Assembly: GCA_027622495.1 (NCBI GenBank)
Contig: JAQBYL010000051.1
Span: 1 to 13,922, forward strand
From: Pseudomonadota bacterium
GTDB lineage: Bacteria; Pseudomonadota; Gammaproteobacteria; Pseudomonadales; Azotimanducaceae
DNA length: 13,922 nt
Direction: 5' to 3'
Positions 1-6,550 of the stretch are shown here, piece after piece. The stretch's first letter is position 1; each line of letters begins with the position of its first letter. The notes under the pieces were generated by a model. That model did no database searches and had not been told where the DNA came from. It saw nothing but the letters and a program-made list of their open reading frames with translations. The translations under genes and the position numbers were made by a program.

Positions 1-943
1 AGGCCTCGATTCTCAGGTTCTTGGCGAACCGCAGATCATGGGCCAGGTAAAAACAGCATTCGAACTGGCCCGCAATCTCGGCACGCTGGGACCGGAGCTC
101 AACCTGCTGATTCAGACTTCCCTCAATGCTGCCAAACGGGTCAGGACGGTCACCGACATCGGCCGCAATCCAATCTCGGTCGCCTATGCTGCGGTGGCCA
201 TGGCAAAACAGATATTCACCGATCTGCGCGAAAAGAAAGCCCTGCTCCTGGGTGCCGGCGACACAATACAACGTGTGGCAGAGCACCTGACCGAACAGCG
301 CATCGGCGGGCTCGCCATCGCCAATCGCACACTGGCTAATGCGGAACATCTGGCTGCTCGTTTTGACGCTGAAGCCATGCAGTTAACCGATATCAGTGCA
401 CGCCTGCACGAATACGATATGGTGATTGCCTCAACCGGAAGTTCCCTGCCGGTCGTTGGCAAGGGTGCCGTGGAAGCCGCGATCAAGCTGCGCCGGCATC
501 AACCGATATTCATGGTGGATATTGCGGTTCCACGCGATATTGAACCGGAAGTGGCCGAGTTGAAGGATGTGTTCCTGTTCACCATCGACGACCTGACCGA
601 GATCATCGAACAGAATCTGAAGAACCGTTTAAGCGCCGCCGAAAACGCCAAAGCCCTGGTTGACGAAGGCGCTGTGCACTATATTCGCGAACGGCGCGCG
701 CATCAGAGCCAGGCGATGTTGCGACGCTTTCGCGACAACGCCCGCGAGATCCAGGCTGCTGAACTCGACAAAGCCCTTAAAGACCTGCAAGCCGGTGGCA
801 AACCGGAAGAAGTCATTGCTGCTCTGAGCAATGCGCTGACAAACAAGCTGATCCACGCTCCCACGGTAGCCATAAGAAGCGCCAGTGCCGATGGTCACAC
901 AGATCTGCTAGAGACCCTGAAAGCCCTTTACCAACTCGACTGA
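1..943 (+). CDS. hemA: Glutamyl-tRNA reductase, C-terminal three quarters (5' end cut by window edge)
   Basis: HemA reduces glutamyl-tRNA(Glu) with NADPH to glutamate-1-semialdehyde, the first committed step of C5-pathway tetrapyrrole synthesis, in the cytoplasm. The frame is open from base 2, before the first ATG at 38, and reads GLDSQVLGEPQIMGQVK, a family signature that lies about 100 residues into the protein. The first ATG is therefore internal and 313 residues are visible. Following parts are the AKRVRTVTDIG segment, the nucleotide-binding GAGDT, IANRT, and the conserved VDIAVPRDIEP. The helical dimerisation domain comes last, with the typical NKLIHAPT near the end. The N-terminal catalytic domain with the active cysteine lies outside the window. 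The stop (941-943) is 8 bases before prfA, and hemA-prfA-prmC-moeB is a common gammaproteobacterial order. Identification is secure; only the start is missing. Confidence 0.97.
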   Translation, partial: GLDSQVLGEPQIMGQVKTAFELARNLGTLGPELNLLIQTSLNAAKRVRTVTDIGRNPISVAYAAVAMAKQIFTDLREKKALLLGAGDTIQRVAEHLTEQRIGGLAIANRTLANAEHLAARFDAEAMQLTDISARLHEYDMVIASTGSSLPVVGKGAVEAAIKLRRHQPIFMVDIAVPRDIEPEVAELKDVFLFTIDDLTEIIEQNLKNRLSAAENAKALVDEGAVHYIRERRAHQSQAMLRRFRDNAREIQAAELDKALKDLQAGGKPEEVIAALSNALTNKLIHAPTVAIRSASADGHTDLLETLKALYQLD

Positions 944-951
944 GTCACCTG

Positions 952-2052
952 ATGATATCCTCCTCCATGCTCAACAAGTTGAGCAGCTTGTCAGATCGCT
1001 ATGAAGAAGTATCAGCACTGCTGTCTGATCCGGAAGTCATGGCAGATCGGGAACGGTTCACAGCATTGTCCAGGGAATTTGCTGAGCTCGATCCGGTCAT
1101 TGTGAGTTTTAAAAAAATCAACTCAATCAGCCAGGAACTCGAAGATGCGCAGGCCCTGATGCGCGACGACGACCCCGAGATGCGCGCTCTGGCCGAGGAA
1201 GATGTATTTGACCTGACCGGGAAGATCGACATCGAGCAGGCTAACCTGCAGCTCCTGCTGCTGCCGAGAGATCCCAACGACAGCGCTAACGTATTTCTTG
1301 AAGTGCGTGCCGGTACCGGCGGAGACGAAGCTGCGATCTTTGCCGGTGACCTGTTTCGCATGTACACGAGGTTCGCCGAAACGAAAGGCTGGCGAATGGA
1401 GATATTGAACGAACGCCCCGGGGAGCATGGTGGATACAAAGAAATCATCGCCCGCATGGAAGGTAAGGACGTTTACAGCCAGCTCAAGTTTGAATCGGGT
1501 GCCCACCGTGTGCAGCGCGTGCCTGAAACCGAAGCCCAGGGGCGCATCCACACCTCTGCCTGTACCGTTGCTATCCTGCCGGAAATTGCCGACATCGACT
1601 CAATTGAAATCAACAAGAGCGATCTTCGCGTCGACACCTATCGTTCATCTGGCGCAGGCGGCCAGCATGTTAACAAAACCGATTCGGCCGTTCGTCTTAC
1701 TCACCTGCCTACCGGCATAGTGGTCGAATGCCAGGATGAACGGTCCCAGCACAAGAACCGATCCCGGGCCATGTCGCTGTTACAGGCTAAACTGCTGGAT
1801 GCCGCACAAAGCAAGCAAGCCGCCGAACAGGCCGAATCGCGGCGCAACCTGGTTGGATCGGGAGACCGATCCGAACGCATCCGAACCTATAACTATCCCC
1901 AGGGACGGGTAACCGATCACCGCATCAACCTCACGCTCTACAAGCTCGACGACATCCTGCAAGGCAATCTGGAAAGCGTGGTCGATCCGCTCATTCAGGA
2001 ACATCAGGCCGATCTTCTGCGCTCGCTGGGAGACGGCCAGGAAAGCGACTGA
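952..2052 (+). CDS. prfA: Peptide chain release factor 1
   Basis: RF1 recognises UAA and UAG in the ribosomal A site and triggers peptidyl-tRNA hydrolysis. The 366 residues compare with about 360 in E. coli. Visible landmarks are FLEVRAGTGGDEAAIFAGD (115-133), the PxT-type stop-codon recognition tripeptide as P-E-T (191-193), and the catalytic GGQ (236-238) in RSSGAGGQHVNKTDSA. These are followed by VVECQDERSQHKN and the conserved YPQGRVTDHRI. P-E-T with UAA/UAG specificity fits RF1 rather than RF2, which carries SPF. The start at 952 aligns with known N-termini; a second ATG at 967 would shorten it by five residues. No Shine-Dalgarno sequence is visible before either ATG, so translation may depend on termination at hemA just upstream. 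The stop TGA shares one base with the prmC ATG (TGATG). Confidence 0.97.
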   Translation: MISSSMLNKLSSLSDRYEEVSALLSDPEVMADRERFTALSREFAELDPVIVSFKKINSISQELEDAQALMRDDDPEMRALAEEDVFDLTGKIDIEQANLQLLLLPRDPNDSANVFLEVRAGTGGDEAAIFAGDLFRMYTRFAETKGWRMEILNERPGEHGGYKEIIARMEGKDVYSQLKFESGAHRVQRVPETEAQGRIHTSACTVAILPEIADIDSIEINKSDLRVDTYRSSGAGGQHVNKTDSAVRLTHLPTGIVVECQDERSQHKNRSRAMSLLQAKLLDAAQSKQAAEQAESRRNLVGSGDRSERIRTYNYPQGRVTDHRINLTLYKLDDILQGNLESVVDPLIQEHQADLLRSLGDGQESD

Positions 2053-2846
2053 TGCGCCTGTCGACATGGTTAGACGAGAACCACCGTCTCCCTCGTCTTG
2101 ATCTTGAGCTGCTGTTGTGTGCGCGCCTGAAGCTTACCCGCGCGCAGGTGATCGCTCATCGCGAACTGCAGATCGATCAGGCTGCCCTCGCCGGTCTTCG
2201 GCGGGATGTTGAGCGTCTCAACAACGCTGAACCGCTGGCCTACATCCTTGGTAGCCGCGAATTCTATGGGATCACGCTCAGCGTGAACCCCGCCGTGCTG
2301 ATCCCGCGGCCAGAAACAGAACTGCTGGTAGACCTGGCGCTCAAGGTGATCACCCCGGGTATGCGGGTACTCGACCTGGCAACAGGTTCTGGCGCGGTGG
2401 CGATCGCGATCGCAGCGAACTGCGAGAGTATTGAGCTGCATGCGAGCGATTTATCGTTGGATGCGCTCAATGTTGCGCGGCATAACGCTCACCAGGCAGG
2501 CGTTGAGCTGACCTTTCTAGAAAGCGATCTGTTTGCCTCCCTTAACGGTCGCTACGATCTTGTTCTGAGCAATCCACCCTATGTCGCCGAGAATGATCCC
2601 CACCTGCCTGCCCTGCGATACGAACCGCTCCTGGCCCTGGTTTCCGGTTCTGACGGAATGACTGCGTTGACACGCATCATCCAAACAGCCCCTGACTATC
2701 TGGTACACAATGGGGTTCTGATGCTGGAACATGGTTTTGATCAGGCGATGCGGGTACAGACGCTGATGCGGGAGTCTTTTCACGACATCCAGACCCATCC
2801 CGACCTGGGTGCTCACGACCGCGTAACCACCGGGAGGCGTAAATGA
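2052..2846 (+). CDS. prmC: Release factor glutamine methyltransferase (N5-glutamine)
   Basis: PrmC (HemK) uses S-adenosylmethionine to methylate the glutamine of the GGQ motif in RF1 and RF2, which raises termination efficiency. Its substrate is encoded immediately upstream. The 264 residues are slightly shorter than the E. coli protein (about 277). A helical N-terminal release-factor-binding domain precedes AYILGSREFYG and the IPRPETE segment (84-90). The SAM-binding motif I is VLDLATGSGAVAIAIA (106-121), with alanine where DLGTGSG is commoner. The catalytic glutamine-binding NPPY (174-177) sits in DLVLSNPPYVAEND. The ATG overlaps the prfA stop by one base and the TGA overlaps the next ATG by four (ATGA), so these three genes are probably translationally coupled. 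Confidence 0.96.
   Translation: MRLSTWLDENHRLPRLDLELLLCARLKLTRAQVIAHRELQIDQAALAGLRRDVERLNNAEPLAYILGSREFYGITLSVNPAVLIPRPETELLVDLALKVITPGMRVLDLATGSGAVAIAIAANCESIELHASDLSLDALNVARHNAHQAGVELTFLESDLFASLNGRYDLVLSNPPYVAENDPHLPALRYEPLLALVSGSDGMTALTRIIQTAPDYLVHNGVLMLEHGFDQAMRVQTLMRESFHDIQTHPDLGAHDRVTTGRRK
2832..2837 (+). promoter_or_regulatory. Ribosome binding site of moeB-like gene
   Basis: GGGAGG lies 5 bases before the ATG at 2843, inside the last codons of prmC. It is the strongest Shine-Dalgarno match in the left block and supports the start that overlaps the prmC stop. Confidence 0.7.
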
Positions 2847-3637
2847 ACGACGATGAGTTACTGCGGTTCAGCCGGCATATCATGCTGCCGGAGATTGATG
2901 TGGCCGGTCAGCAGAAACTGCTGGACGCAACAGTCATGGTCATTGGTCTGGGTGGCCTTGGATCGCCTGCCACCATGTATCTGGCAGCAGCAGGCATCGG
3001 ACATCTGATCATCTGCGATCACGACCATGTCGATGTCACTAACCTGCAGCGCCAGATCGTGCACACCGAAACTACAGTTGGTGAGCTGAAGACCAGATCC
3101 GCAGCATCAACACTAAAAGGCCTCAACCCGAACGCACGCATCACCGAAATCAATGAAAAACTCACCGACCAGGCCCTTCTGGCGCAGATCCGGCAGGCCG
3201 ATGTGGTCCTGGACGCTACCGACAATTTCAAATCCCGCTATGCAATCAATGACGCCTGCTGGCGTGCCGGTGTGCCGCTCGTATCGGGTGCTGCCATCCG
3301 CTGGGAAGGTCAGGTTGCTGTCTTTGATCCGACGGTGCCGGATGCACCCTGCTACCGCTGCCTGCATGAACGAGGTGACGACCAGGCTCTCAACTGTTCA
3401 GAAAACGGTGTGATGGGTCCGCTGGTGGGAATCATTGGTACCTGGCAGGCGCTCGAGGCGATCAAACTGTTGACCGGAGTTGGTGAAACGCTGACCGGTT
3501 TCGTGTTGTACATCGACAGCAAGCACAATGACTGGCGCAAACTGAAACTAACGCGCCGGGAAAACTGTCCTACCTGTTCAGATTTAGCTCGTACACGTCT
3601 GCCAGTGCCTCACTCAGCCGGGCCTTCACCAGACTGA
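2843..3637 (+). CDS. moeB: MoeB/ThiF-family sulfur-carrier adenylyltransferase
   Basis: Members of this E1-like family adenylate the C-terminal glycine of a ubiquitin-fold sulfur carrier (MoaD for molybdopterin, ThiS for thiamine). The 264 residues show the ATP-binding GLGGLGSP (35-42), the arginine-bearing VTNLQRQIV (65-73), DATDNF (124-129) with the presumed Mg-binding Asp127, and CSENGVMGPLVG (185-196). Two CxxC pairs for a structural zinc are at C170/C173 and C242/C245. Position after prmC matches moeB in pseudomonads, but sequence alone cannot exclude ThiF or a dual-purpose HesA/MoeB/ThiF enzyme. E. coli MoeB ends about two residues after the second CxxC. Here a 19-residue tail follows (residues 246-264), rich in Arg, Ser and Pro, and it is encoded opposite the 3' end of lipB. 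No rhodanese domain is present. Confidence 0.88.
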   Translation: MNDDELLRFSRHIMLPEIDVAGQQKLLDATVMVIGLGGLGSPATMYLAAAGIGHLIICDHDHVDVTNLQRQIVHTETTVGELKTRSAASTLKGLNPNARITEINEKLTDQALLAQIRQADVVLDATDNFKSRYAINDACWRAGVPLVSGAAIRWEGQVAVFDPTVPDAPCYRCLHERGDDQALNCSENGVMGPLVGIIGTWQALEAIKLLTGVGETLTGFVLYIDSKHNDWRKLKLTRRENCPTCSDLARTRLPVPHSAGPSPD

Positions 3638-4193
3638 GATCGTCTGTGGCACTCAGATCACTGATCTGGGTAACAGGCAGGTTAGCCATCCCACAGGGAT
3701 TGATGCGGGCGAAAGGTTCCAGATCCATGGCCACATTGAGGCTCAGACCGTGATAACTGCAGCCACGTCGGATCCGCAAACCCAATGCCCCGATTTTGGC
3801 ACCATCCACGTACACCCCCGGCGCATCCGGCCTCGCCACACCCCTTAAACCAAAGGTCTGCAGGGTTCTGATTACGGCCGTCTCGATTCCCGTAACAAGT
3901 TGTCTAACACCCAGGCCCATTCGCTTTAGATCAAACATCAGATAACCGACGATCTGGCCGGGACCATGATAGGTAACCTGCCCGCCACGATCAGTTAGCA
4001 CAACAGGTATGTCCCCTGGCAGGAGGACATGCTCAGCCTTACCAGCCTGACCTTGTGTGAACACCGGCTCGTGTTCGGTAAACCAGATCTGGTCCAACGT
4101 GTTCTGATCACGCCCTTCGGTAAAATCAACCATCCGATCGTAGACATCGCTGTAATGCGTACGGCCCAGATCTTCAAGCTGTACCGGTTGCAT
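3570..4193 (-). CDS. lipB: Octanoyl-[acyl-carrier-protein]:protein N-octanoyltransferase
   Basis: LipB moves an octanoyl group from ACP to a lysine of the lipoyl domains of pyruvate and 2-oxoglutarate dehydrogenases and the glycine cleavage H protein; LipA then inserts sulfur. The 207 residues are close to the family norm of about 213. Conserved parts are DRGGQVTYHGPGQIVGY (68-84), DAPGVYVDGAKIGALGLR with the catalytic lysine (K133), RRGCSYHGLSLNV (142-153), and INPCGMA with the acyl-thioester cysteine (C167). The ATG shares one base with the TAA of ybeD, the same partner found upstream in E. coli. The last 68 bases overlap the 3' end of the convergent moeB-like gene, and lipB's TAG stop falls opposite the second zinc CxxC codons of that gene. 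lipA, often next in line, is not here. Confidence 0.97.
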   Translation of the reverse strand: MQPVQLEDLGRTHYSDVYDRMVDFTEGRDQNTLDQIWFTEHEPVFTQGQAGKAEHVLLPGDIPVVLTDRGGQVTYHGPGQIVGYLMFDLKRMGLGVRQLVTGIETAVIRTLQTFGLRGVARPDAPGVYVDGAKIGALGLRIRRGCSYHGLSLNVAMDLEPFARINPCGMANLPVTQISDLSATDDLSLVKARLSEALADVYELNLNR

Positions 4194-4456
4194 TACAGAA
4201 CCATCTTGACCAGCGGAGAAGCAACCAGGTCCTGATGCAATGCCCGCAGTTGCTGTTCGCCGGTCGCTTCAATGAACAGGTTTACAGCACAGTAGTTGCC
4301 TTTGCTGCTGTCGCGAAAAGTCATGCGTTCGGTGTCTAAGTCGGGTGCATGCAGGCGAACAATATCGAGCACTGTCTCGACCAGTCGATTGCTGCTTATA
4401 CCAATCACTTTGATCGGATAATCGCAAGGAAAGATGATGCGCGGCAGCTCAGTCAC
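4193..4456 (-). CDS. ybeD: YbeD/DUF493 family small regulatory-like protein
   Basis: This is an 87-residue protein of the UPF0250/DUF493 family, the same length as E. coli YbeD. It has a ferredoxin-like (ACT-like) fold in known structures and no settled biochemical role, though linkage to lipB is widespread. Visible matches to the E. coli protein are the RLHAPD segment, SSKGNYCAV (50-58), and the C-terminal VKMVL, where E. coli ends VRMVL. The start is GTG at 4456, within the last 8 bases of dacA, and no strong Shine-Dalgarno sequence precedes it, so coupling to dacA is likely. The stop overlaps the lipB ATG by one base. The N-terminus (TELPRIIFPCDYPIKVIG) aligns with the family with no gap. 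Confidence 0.93.
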   Translation of the reverse strand: MTELPRIIFPCDYPIKVIGISSNRLVETVLDIVRLHAPDLDTERMTFRDSSKGNYCAVNLFIEATGEQQLRALHQDLVASPLVKMVL

Positions 4457-5630
4457 TGGAAGTCAGATTGGTAAAAAACAGGGTCAGAAAGTCCGCCATC
4501 TGGGAGAACAAGCCGGATTCTGGAACGTTGTCCAGCGCTGTCAACGGACCGCGGTAGAGAACTTCGTCGTACAGTTTGATCACCAGTTCACCGATCTCAT
4601 CTCCCTTGGCGAGGGGCGCTTCGACCTGCTTCTGAAGGATCATTTCCGCCACCACATCTTTGTAATGACCGCGTGGCATGGTCAAAGTCACTGCACGGTC
4701 CACACCAACGGCCAGCTCGTCGACTTCACCATACCAGACAGGAACCTGCTTCAGCGGCACATCAGCTTCGTAGAGTAAAACCGTTTCAAAGTACCTGAAC
4801 CCAAAGGAAATCAGCTTCTGGCTTTCGCGGACTCGCGCATCATCGCTGGCGGTCCCCATGACCACCGCGATCAACCGCATGTCCTCGCGTACGGCGGACG
4901 ACACCAGACAGTATCCGGCTTCTTCGGTATGGCCGGTTTTGATACCGTCGACACTCCGGTCCCGCCACAGCAACCGGTTGCGGTTGGTTTGTTCGATGTT
5001 GTTGTAGCTGAACGATCGTTCTGCATAGGTTGCATAGGTTGCGGGGAAGTCTCTGATCAACGATTGAGACAGCAATGCCAGATCCCAGGCGCTGGTGAAA
5101 TGCCCTTCCGCGGGCAGGCCGGTGGCATTCTGAAATTGTGTCTCGCGCATGCCCAGCCGCATCGCCTGTTGATTCATCATCTCGGCAAATGCACCTTCAC
5201 TTCCGGCAATATGCTCAGCAATCGCAACGCTTGCGTCGTTCCCCGACTGAATGATGATGCCTTTCAGAAGGTCGGCGGCGGTGACCTTGGTACCTTCCTG
5301 AATGAACATCCGCGAACCCGGTGTACGCCATGCGCCTACACTGACCGTCACCTCATCGGTGAGCGAAAGGCGACCTGCGGCCAGTTCAACCGCGGCCACA
5401 TAGCTCGTCATGATTTTGGTCAGACTGGCGGGTGGCAATGGCTGATGACTGTTGTTTTCGATCAACACCTTCTGCGTGTCTGCGTCGATCAGCAGATACG
5501 AGCTAGCGGCAATGGGCGGTGGCGGCGGTATGATCGGGGCGTCGGCGGCATTCACGTGCACAGTGACACTGGACACAGACAGCCCGGCCACCAGGGTCAG
5601 CAGAAGATTTACGCGCCTCATTCGATCCAT
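4449..5630 (-). CDS. dacA: D-alanyl-D-alanine carboxypeptidase, PBP5/6 type
   Basis: This periplasmic class C penicillin-binding protein trims the terminal D-Ala from peptidoglycan pentapeptides. The 393 residues begin with a signal peptide (basic MDRMRR, hydrophobic core, likely cleavage near VNA, residues 26-28). A proline run follows (35-39). The SxxK motif is S69-L-T-K72, SGN is 129-131, and K231-T-G is in DGIKTGHTEEAGYC. The C-terminal PBP5-specific domain ends in a short amphipathic segment (VPESGLFSQMADFLTLFFT) of the type that anchors PBP5 to the outer leaflet of the inner membrane. The start is uncertain: ATG at 5630 or ATG at 5621 (MRRVNLLL), neither with a close Shine-Dalgarno sequence. 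It is separated from rlpA by the only substantial gap in the cluster and overlaps ybeD by 8 bases. Confidence 0.96.
   Translation of the reverse strand: MDRMRRVNLLLTLVAGLSVSSVTVHVNAADAPIIPPPPPIAASSYLLIDADTQKVLIENNSHQPLPPASLTKIMTSYVAAVELAAGRLSLTDEVTVSVGAWRTPGSRMFIQEGTKVTAADLLKGIIIQSGNDASVAIAEHIAGSEGAFAEMMNQQAMRLGMRETQFQNATGLPAEGHFTSAWDLALLSQSLIRDFPATYATYAERSFSYNNIEQTNRNRLLWRDRSVDGIKTGHTEEAGYCLVSSAVREDMRLIAVVMGTASDDARVRESQKLISFGFRYFETVLLYEADVPLKQVPVWYGEVDELAVGVDRAVTLTMPRGHYKDVVAEMILQKQVEAPLAKGDEIGELVIKLYDEVLYRGPLTALDNVPESGLFSQMADFLTLFFTNLTSSD
5022..5039. repeat. Perfect 9-bp tandem duplication inside dacA
   Basis: TGCATAGGT occurs twice back to back and encodes the repeated Ala-Thr-Tyr in FPATYATYAERSF (dacA residues 195-207). 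The corresponding stretch of E. coli PBP5 has the same length, so this is probably not a recent insertion, only a local sequence coincidence or old conversion. Confidence 0.5.
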
Positions 5631-5644
5631 CTCAGTTGATCCAT
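5618..5644 (-). other. Possible 8-codon leader ORF ahead of dacA
   Basis: An ATG at 5644 opens a tiny frame (MDQLRWIE) that stops at 5620-5618. Its stop overlaps the ATG at 5621, the second candidate start of dacA, as ATGA. The best Shine-Dalgarno sequence in the region (GAGGGG, 5658-5653) is 8 bases from this small ATG but 22 and 31 bases from the two dacA candidates. This geometry would suit reinitiation or coupling. There is no conservation evidence, and the peptide is too short to judge by composition. It may equally be chance. Confidence 0.3.
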
Positions 5645-5749
5645 CTATATGACCCCTCTTTTTTAAAGCAGGGACCTCGCAAACGATTCTCAGGCTAGTT
5701 TAACGAAATCCAGCGCACTCTGATCAGACGAACCTTTTTTTGAAGATTC
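5631..5749. other. Intergenic spacer between rlpA and dacA
   Basis: This is the only sizeable non-coding gap in the minus-strand cluster. It is AT-richer than its surroundings and holds A/T runs (5734-5740, 5659-5664), the GAGGGG site before dacA and two copies of GATTCTCAG (5685-5693 and 5745-5753, the second running into the rlpA stop codon). I looked for a sigma70 promoter reading into dacA and for a G/C-rich hairpin with a U-tract after rlpA. I found no convincing example of either, though a separate dacA promoter would be expected here. Confidence 0.5.
5653..5658 (-). promoter_or_regulatory. Shine-Dalgarno-like site upstream of dacA
   Basis: GAGGGG read on the minus strand is the only strong ribosome-binding match between rlpA and dacA. 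Its 8-base spacing fits the small frame starting at 5644 better than the dacA ATG at 5630 (22 bases) or at 5621 (31 bases). Confidence 0.45.
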
Positions 5750-6550
5750 TCAGTGTCCTACCATCAGCGGTAACGACCCGGTCTGCGCGGATATCATGTC
5801 ACGCAACCGCTGTGCCTCACTCTCACCACGGATCGGTCCCAGACGCACACGATACAGATTATCTTCCGGGGTGCGCACCACGTAGGCCCGAACACCGGTG
5901 AGCTGTTCCAGGTTCCGCTGCAATCGATCGGCTGAATCGAGGCTCTGGAACGCTCCGGCCTGAAGCATGAAGTCCTGCACCAGGTCGATCACTTCCACCT
6001 TTACCCGCGCCGTGCCCATGTGGGCGAAGCCGAGTTTGACTGCGGCGGCATAGGACAGATCGATCACCCGGTCGGCATGAAACGGACCGCGGTCGTTGAT
6101 TCGAACCACTGTTGTGCGATTGTTGGCAAGATTTGTGACCCGCGCATAGGTCGGGATCGGCAGCGTCTTATGAGCGGCAGTCAGCATGTACATGTCGTAG
6201 GTTTCACCGCTCGACGTCCGACGCCCATGAAATTTACTCCCGTACCACGAGGCGTTGCCCTCCACACTGTAGCCATCGGCAGAGTTGAGTAGCCGATAGG
6301 TCTGACCAAAGACTGAGTACATTTCCGGGTTGCCGTAGCGGCTTCGCGGTTCCTGTTTTGGTACAGGATCCGGCAGATGCGCCAGATCCTCCCGGGCCTC
6401 GCCTGGCGGACCATCTTTCACTTCTGTCGGCCGCGGTGCCGGGCTGCTGCAACCCGAACTGATGAGCAGCGCGATCGCGAGGCCGCACAAAGTTTTGAGC
6501 AGATTCGGTGGCATATGGTTGAACAGCGTCTCCTGGCTGATTGCCGGCAT
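5750..6550 (-). CDS. rlpA: Septal ring lytic transglycosylase RlpA (lipoprotein, DPBB + SPOR)
   Basis: RlpA is an outer-membrane lipoprotein that cleaves peptidoglycan lacking stem peptides, chiefly at the septum. The 266 residues start with a lipoprotein signal ending LLISSGCS, so Cys34 is the likely lipidated residue. A Pro-rich linker follows. The double-psi beta-barrel covers about 95-190: GNASWYGSKFHGRRTSSGETYD, then AAHKTLP and VVRINDRGPF. E116, H127 and D153 correspond to residues required for activity in the Pseudomonas enzyme, so catalysis is expected. A C-terminal SPOR domain (about 192-264, starting FMLQAGAFQS) should bind denuded glycan at the division site. The ATG at 6550 overlaps the mltB TAA by one base. 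A second ATG at 6514 would give a more typical signal peptide (MPPNLLKTLCG), so the first 12 residues may not be translated. Confidence 0.94.
   Translation of the reverse strand: MPAISQETLFNHMPPNLLKTLCGLAIALLISSGCSSPAPRPTEVKDGPPGEAREDLAHLPDPVPKQEPRSRYGNPEMYSVFGQTYRLLNSADGYSVEGNASWYGSKFHGRRTSSGETYDMYMLTAAHKTLPIPTYARVTNLANNRTTVVRINDRGPFHADRVIDLSYAAAVKLGFAHMGTARVKVEVIDLVQDFMLQAGAFQSLDSADRLQRNLEQLTGVRAYVVRTPEDNLYRVRLGPIRGESEAQRLRDMISAQTGSLPLMVGH

Noticed and set aside
38..943. ATG at 38 as the start of hemA
   Set aside because: Bases 2-37 in frame encode the conserved GLDSQVLGEPQI, so 38 is an internal methionine codon.
958..966. AGGAGGA-type site on the minus strand near 958-966
   Set aside because: It has no start codon at a suitable distance on that strand and lies opposite prfA codons; noted only for its possible effect in prfA mRNA.
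5022..5039. Tandem TGCATAGGT repeat as a sign of mobile or phase-variable DNA
   Set aside because: Only two copies, in frame, and the protein has the same length here as E. coli PBP5.
4929..5639. 236-codon open frame on the plus strand opposite dacA
   Set aside because: It is a shadow of the dacA frame with Cys/Gly/His-rich composition and no family resemblance; dacA has all three penicillin-binding motifs.
5719..5728. Perfect palindrome TCTGATCAGA in the rlpA-dacA spacer
   Set aside because: A 10-base perfect palindrome is expected about a dozen times by chance in a window of this length and it has no hairpin loop or adjoining operator-like copy.
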